From the NCBI GenBank assembly GCA_018296165.2, contig JACKQL020000195.1, positions 1 to 60,039 of the forward strand: DNA of 60,039 nt. Direction: 5' to 3'. The translations under genes were made by a program, and so were the position numbers. Of the stretch, positions 56,061 to 60,039 are shown piece by piece (the stretch's first letter is position 1; each line of letters starts with the position of its first letter). The notes under the pieces were generated by a model. That model was not told where the DNA came from, made no database searches, and was given only the letters and a program-made list of their open reading frames with translations. This DNA comes from Termitomyces sp. T153. Taxonomy: Eukaryota > Basidiomycota > Agaricomycetes > Agaricales > Lyophyllaceae.

Positions 56061-56467
56061 TCACCATCTGCAAAAGAAACAGGAGAGTAATTAGGGAAAT
56101 TGGGAACCCAGGTACTATCATTGTTGAGGTGGGAAACAGTATACATAAACATTGAAGCATGAAAGAAAAAATGAGAATTGAAATTGTAAAGTATTTAATT
56201 ATAAGAAGTTATTTAGGAGGACATGAGACCTCAATAGGAGATGGTCAATCAGTGCAGGGCTATATTTTTGTGCTTAACCACAGCAGATCTTAGGGAAAGA
56301 GGAGTGCAAAACACCACAGCAAATCATATGAAAAGAGAAGTGCAAAGCATAGGAAGCACACATGATGAGAAAAAAAAAGGGAGCTAATGGGGTTTTTTCC
56401 TGAATGGACAGAAACCCACTACAACGTAGTGGGAATATTGTATTATATATGTGAATTACACTGAATT
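56061..56467. other. No gene seen
   Basis: CpG-poor sequence between two oppositely oriented transposase fragments. Confidence 0.5.
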
Positions 56468-56757
56468 TCAAGCTGTTCTCATGTTTTCCAAGTCTTTCAT
56501 CAATGATTCTGGAATATGATCCCAGTACTTTTTTCCTGCCTAAGCTGCCTGTTTGCTGTTCAAACCTTTGTCATAAGACCTTCTCATCTTGAGTGATGTA
56601 ATGCCATCCAAAGAGGCAAGCATGTTCTTCTCCTCCAGATCTTCCTCTTTTGATGAGGGTTGATTCAACTGGTAAGCTTTCTTTGCACAACCTCAAATCT
56701 GCTCAATAAAATTGAGGTCACAATAGAATTTAGGCAATATACATTCCCATGTTTTCC
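56468..56757 (-). pseudogene. DDE-type transposase C-terminal part, inverted
   Basis: The minus strand reads CILPKFYCDLNFIEQI, stop, GCAKKAYQ, then SLDGITSLKMRRSYDKGLNS and ends MRTA. This is the part containing the last acidic residue of the catalytic triad (NFIEQ) in the same transposase family. Two internal stops (TGA, TAG). Confidence 0.65.
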
Positions 56758-58270
56758 ATGATATAAGGGCAAATCACCCCATATCTTGCTCTACTTCCCT
56801 AATTATCCATTTCCATTCAGAATCTGCCAATAACCTTGTATATTTTGTCAATATACTTTATGGATTCTCCTGGTATGACAACCACAATCCTATGCTACCA
56901 ATACTTGTCTTGGAATTGATCCCCTTTACCCCTTTTCTTGGCAACAAGTTGACAATGGCCAGATAGAATCTCTTCTGCACATGGCCACAAAGTTTGATTA
57001 CCCACATCTTGTGGTCACTGTTCAAAGGCATGTGTGAGCAGCCTGTCCTACAGAGCTTTGTGCATGGGATTGTAGCCAATTTTTCATCAAGGTCTCATAT
57101 CATCCTAATTACCTTATAATTAAACACTCTATGGTTTCTTTTTCCTTTTTTGGGTGCTCAGCTGTTTGAGAATACAGAGAGAGACATCCTTGGGAATGCT
57201 CACTAATGCAGACAATATATCACAATGTATATCTTGCCCTGTTGGATTTGTATATCTGTTGTAGACTCAGCAAATGGTTGCACTTTATGGGTGCCTAACA
57301 TTGTGAGTTGGAGAGATGTGGTTATTCTTTGGAGTATAAACATCAGAGTAACAAGGATTTCTCATAGGTCATTGTACTGAACAAATTGTGAGGTTGCTGA
57401 CAGGTAGAAAGTGATAGATTGTAAGGTCAGGCACAAGAAGGTGAGGCTGACAATGTAGAAAGGTATAGACAGTAAGTCATATGAGGATACCATGGGTACA
57501 AAATATTTGGTGAGTAGTGGGCTGTGCAGTTGGATCTGAACCACCCTGAGTTTTTATGTACTTTAGTATGCAACACAATTGATGTGTGGCTGGACTCTGG
57601 TCACAGCAAGTCACACCACATGATGTGGGCACATTTTACAAGTGCCCTATCTTAAGAAAACCCTGAATCCCAAGATTAGCACAATTGTCCATCAGGGTGC
57701 TTCATCTGAGCCAGTGACCTGATGGTGCTCATTTCATTTGTGCTCATGTAAGAACCTCATGTAATAATTTACATTCACTGTTGTCAAAATGATTGATAAA
57801 TAGTGTCTATTATTAAAAATCAGTTATTGTGAATCTATCTGACAAGATTTAATACAACACACAATCAAGATGCCAGTCTGCAAATACATTGAGCTAAGAG
57901 CATTATTACTTGTCCATTCTGGAGGAGCTGAAAAACCAAACCAAATGGACACTCCACTAAATGTTTGTAAGTGGAACAATGCTACAGATCCTATTGCTCC
58001 CAGATCCTCCAACTGTGAGATCTTGTAAAGGCCATGATGATGTTCAGAGTTTGGTAAGATAAGTACTATGCAACATATGTCAGCAGAAAGGTCACTCCAG
58101 TAGTTGTCCAAATATGGCATGAGACCTCATAGACAGGCAAAACACAGTTGGCATAGCTTTGATGTGCATACTAGCATCAAAACCCCTTTGGAGAAAGCTT
58201 GCCACCATGGCAAATGAAGTACACTGTGATGCACAATTAGTTGGTACATGTATGATATGCAATGAAATAG
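56758..58270. other. No recognised gene
   Basis: CpG-poor. Minus-strand ORFs at 56858-57079 and 57824-58120 have no recognised family. The first may be an upstream part of the inverted transposase. Confidence 0.4.
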
Positions 58271-59150
58271 AATCTAAGTTGGATTATAGGCCCACATTTC
58301 TTGCCCCAAGTGTTGGAATTGTCCCAAAATACAACCTGCTAGGCAGATAGAGTGCAAATGCCAGTTTGAGGCAAGGTAAAGAGATTGACATCTGCCAAGG
58401 AATGTATGAGTGTGATTGGAGACATGGCCAAGTATCCTCAACACATTTGGAACATGTCTTAAATAATAGGCTGAATAATGTAACAGCCATATTGAAGGGT
58501 CATCACAAAACAGTGACTTAGCTGTAGTCATGATCTTTGTAGCTGTGTCTTGGGATATGGTCTTCTTTATCACCAAATCATCACAGCATTCCCTTGTCAT
58601 CTTCACTACAGCCTCTAGAGCCTCCTCCCTGTGTGTTGCAAAGTATGGACACTCTACAAATATATGATGTTTGTCCTCAACATGGGTGTTACATCCCATG
58701 TGACACCTGTTAGAGTTGATCTTTCCTCTTGAAAATAAATGGTGCACAGTGGGAAGTTGACCCAATCTGGCATAAAGCTGTATCACTGTTGAGTAGCACA
58801 CAATGGACTTGGTGTATGAGAAGTCAGGTAGCAGGTTAAGATCATAGACCAATTGCCAAAGACAGAGACCAGAGCAAAGCCCAAGGGTCTCAGATGTGTG
58901 TTGAGTGTAGAGTCTGCCAATCAAATTTTGGACGTTAGATTCAATCCACTCATGGGAATCACTGTGTAATGTGTATGGGTCCATGAAGAATGTAGGAGTG
59001 GGTGCAGGGGGTGTTAGTTTGGACTTCTGAGCATCCACCACATGTCAGTCTGCAGCATTATTGAGGATTGAAGGGAGGGACATGTGAGTAGAATGACCCT
59101 TGGTGTACCAAATCTAAAAGCATAGAAAAAGACAAAGGTAAAAAGGAGGA
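58271..59150 (-). pseudogene. LINE ORF2 C-terminal fragment (second LINE family)
   Basis: ORF 59041-58274 has 255 residues. Upstream in the same direction the sequence suggests an RNase H end (STHMSLPSILNNAAD, stop, HVVDAQKSK). The C-terminal finger is CHMGCNTHVEDKHHIFVEC, with the W...L..LPD/Y.....Q...R.GQLPTVHHLF context common at the end of fungal LINE proteins. It differs from the LINE at 41203. No RT or endonuclease remains, so it is truncated. Confidence 0.7.
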
Positions 59151-59630
59151 TTTTTAGCCACCCTCCATGACTTAATCCCAGATAAAGGAGAGGTAGCAGT
59201 TAGGATTCAACTCAATACAAAAGGAGAGTGTGGACTAATGTAGCTACCCTAACTGCTCCTGAGGCTGGATCAAGTGGTTCCATTGATATGGCTAATGCTG
59301 TATCAGAGCACTGGGCAGACATCATGAGCAACAAGGAAGTGGAGGCCTCAAAAATGGATGAATGGGCAAGGTGAACTATCATTGGAGTTCACCAGTAACA
59401 TTTGAATGACAACCATGGGCTTACTAAGTGCCCATTTAGCACCTAGCACAGTTGGACAGTGCACTAGGATGGTACTATGTCCATTTTATCAAGTAGGATC
59501 ACTTGATTCTACCACTTTTACAACATAAGGGTTCTTAATCAGACTCTAGTGAGACTCTCAGGTGGGATGCCATATCCCACCTCCTTTTTGTTTGTTTTAC
59601 TTTGACGGTTGTGTAAGTCCATTGACAGAC
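59151..59630. other. No intact gene; probable copia 3' end
   Basis: CpG-poor sequence leading into a polypurine tract and LTR. It should be the 3' end of a copia element, but no coding motif is readable. Confidence 0.35.
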
Positions 59631-59631
59631 T

Positions 59632-59644
59632 CAAAAGGGGGGTA
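59632..59644 (+). other. Polypurine tract
   Basis: CAAAAGGGGGGTA-type tract immediately before the TG of the LTR. Same form as at 15517-15527. Confidence 0.6.
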
Positions 59645-59866
59645 TGTAACAGAGCGCCTGCCTGTTACCTCCTTAGTATCTTATAAAGTAACACTTATTT
59701 AATTATATATTATAAGGTAGCATCACATGACACTACCCTTAAATACTCATACTGTAATTATGTAAGGCAGCGCCTTACTTCATACTTCGTAGACTAGACA
59801 AATCAACTGGTTTTGATTTACAAGGTGTGAACAGTAAGTTGTGTGACCTGTAACGGAAACATTACA
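59645..59866 (+). repeat. Copia-type LTR (3' LTR of a truncated element)
   Basis: About 222 bp, TGTAACAG...CATTACA, preceded by a polypurine tract. A TTAAATACTC promoter-like segment is near 59739. Ends resemble those of the TRIM-like element at 15260. The right end is set by the CA dinucleotide only. Confidence 0.6.
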
Positions 59867-60039
59867 GCTATTCTCATCTTTATTGTCACTTACATCATTG
59901 TTGCTACTTTTTAGATCTCCAGATGTGTTTGAAGGTGTTTAGATATTTCCTGTAAAGAGCTGTGCTATCTTTTCCAGCACAATATGTAGGTCTTTAGAGA
60001 CTTCTGAATAAAGAACAATATAGATTTCCTGTTCTTGTT
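59867..60039. other. Right edge, no gene seen
   Basis: AT-rich sequence, cut by the window end. Confidence 0.5.

Overview
This window looks like a repeat-rich stretch of a filamentous basidiomycete genome, most likely an agaricomycete. Short 49-64 nt introns interrupt the genes, the transposon families (chromoviral Ty3/gypsy, DIRS, RNase H-bearing LINEs, Helitron, CACTA-type miniatures) are typical of such genomes, and the coding sequences (U5-15K/DIB1, CENP-C/Mif2, an expanded kinase-like family) are fungal in character. I cannot name the species.

Layout. 458-11665 is a decayed Helitron RepHel gene, split by a young chromodomain Ty3/gypsy element (5288-10768, minus strand, TSD CATTG). 11867-12183 is a minisatellite. 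12220-13379 and 13664-14808 are two solo LTRs of one family, each with a perfect 5-bp target duplication. 15260-15695 is a 436-bp TRIM-like miniature LTR element. 16700-26460 is an island of normal CpG content with host genes: a CENP-C cupin-domain gene (minus), a kinase-like fragment, a broken N-terminal Mif2/CENP-C segment carrying the CENP-C motif (plus), and an intact six-exon DIB1 gene. 26468-38069 is a three-level nest: a CACTA-type miniature element holds a DIRS retrotransposon, which holds an old Ty3/gypsy element with three LTRs. 38073-39370 holds kinase relics. 40276-47667 is a third solo LTR of the 12220/13664 family, split by a 6.3-kb LINE. 47801-48003 and 54106-54304 are two clean copies of the CACTA-type miniature. 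50007-52300 is a second CpG-normal island with an intact four-exon kinase-like gene, an unidentified ORF behind a TATA box, and an odd 159-nt tract made only of G and T. 54320-59640 holds transposase and LINE relics, and 59645-59866 is a copia-type LTR.

CpG is nearly absent from the old transposons and normal in the gene islands and the youngest insertions. The visible nonsense and active-site losses in the transposons are mostly explained by CpG to TpG/CpA changes. All six differences between the two LTRs of the young gypsy element are at CpG. This points to cytosine methylation (or a related mutation process) aimed at repeats.

The most striking observation concerns both Ty3/gypsy elements, which are different families. 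Two nt beyond the 5' LTR, each carries an 11-nt segment exactly complementary to an 11-nt segment inside its own LTR. This is the arrangement known from Tf1-type self-priming, where the mRNA 5' end acts as reverse-transcription primer instead of a tRNA.
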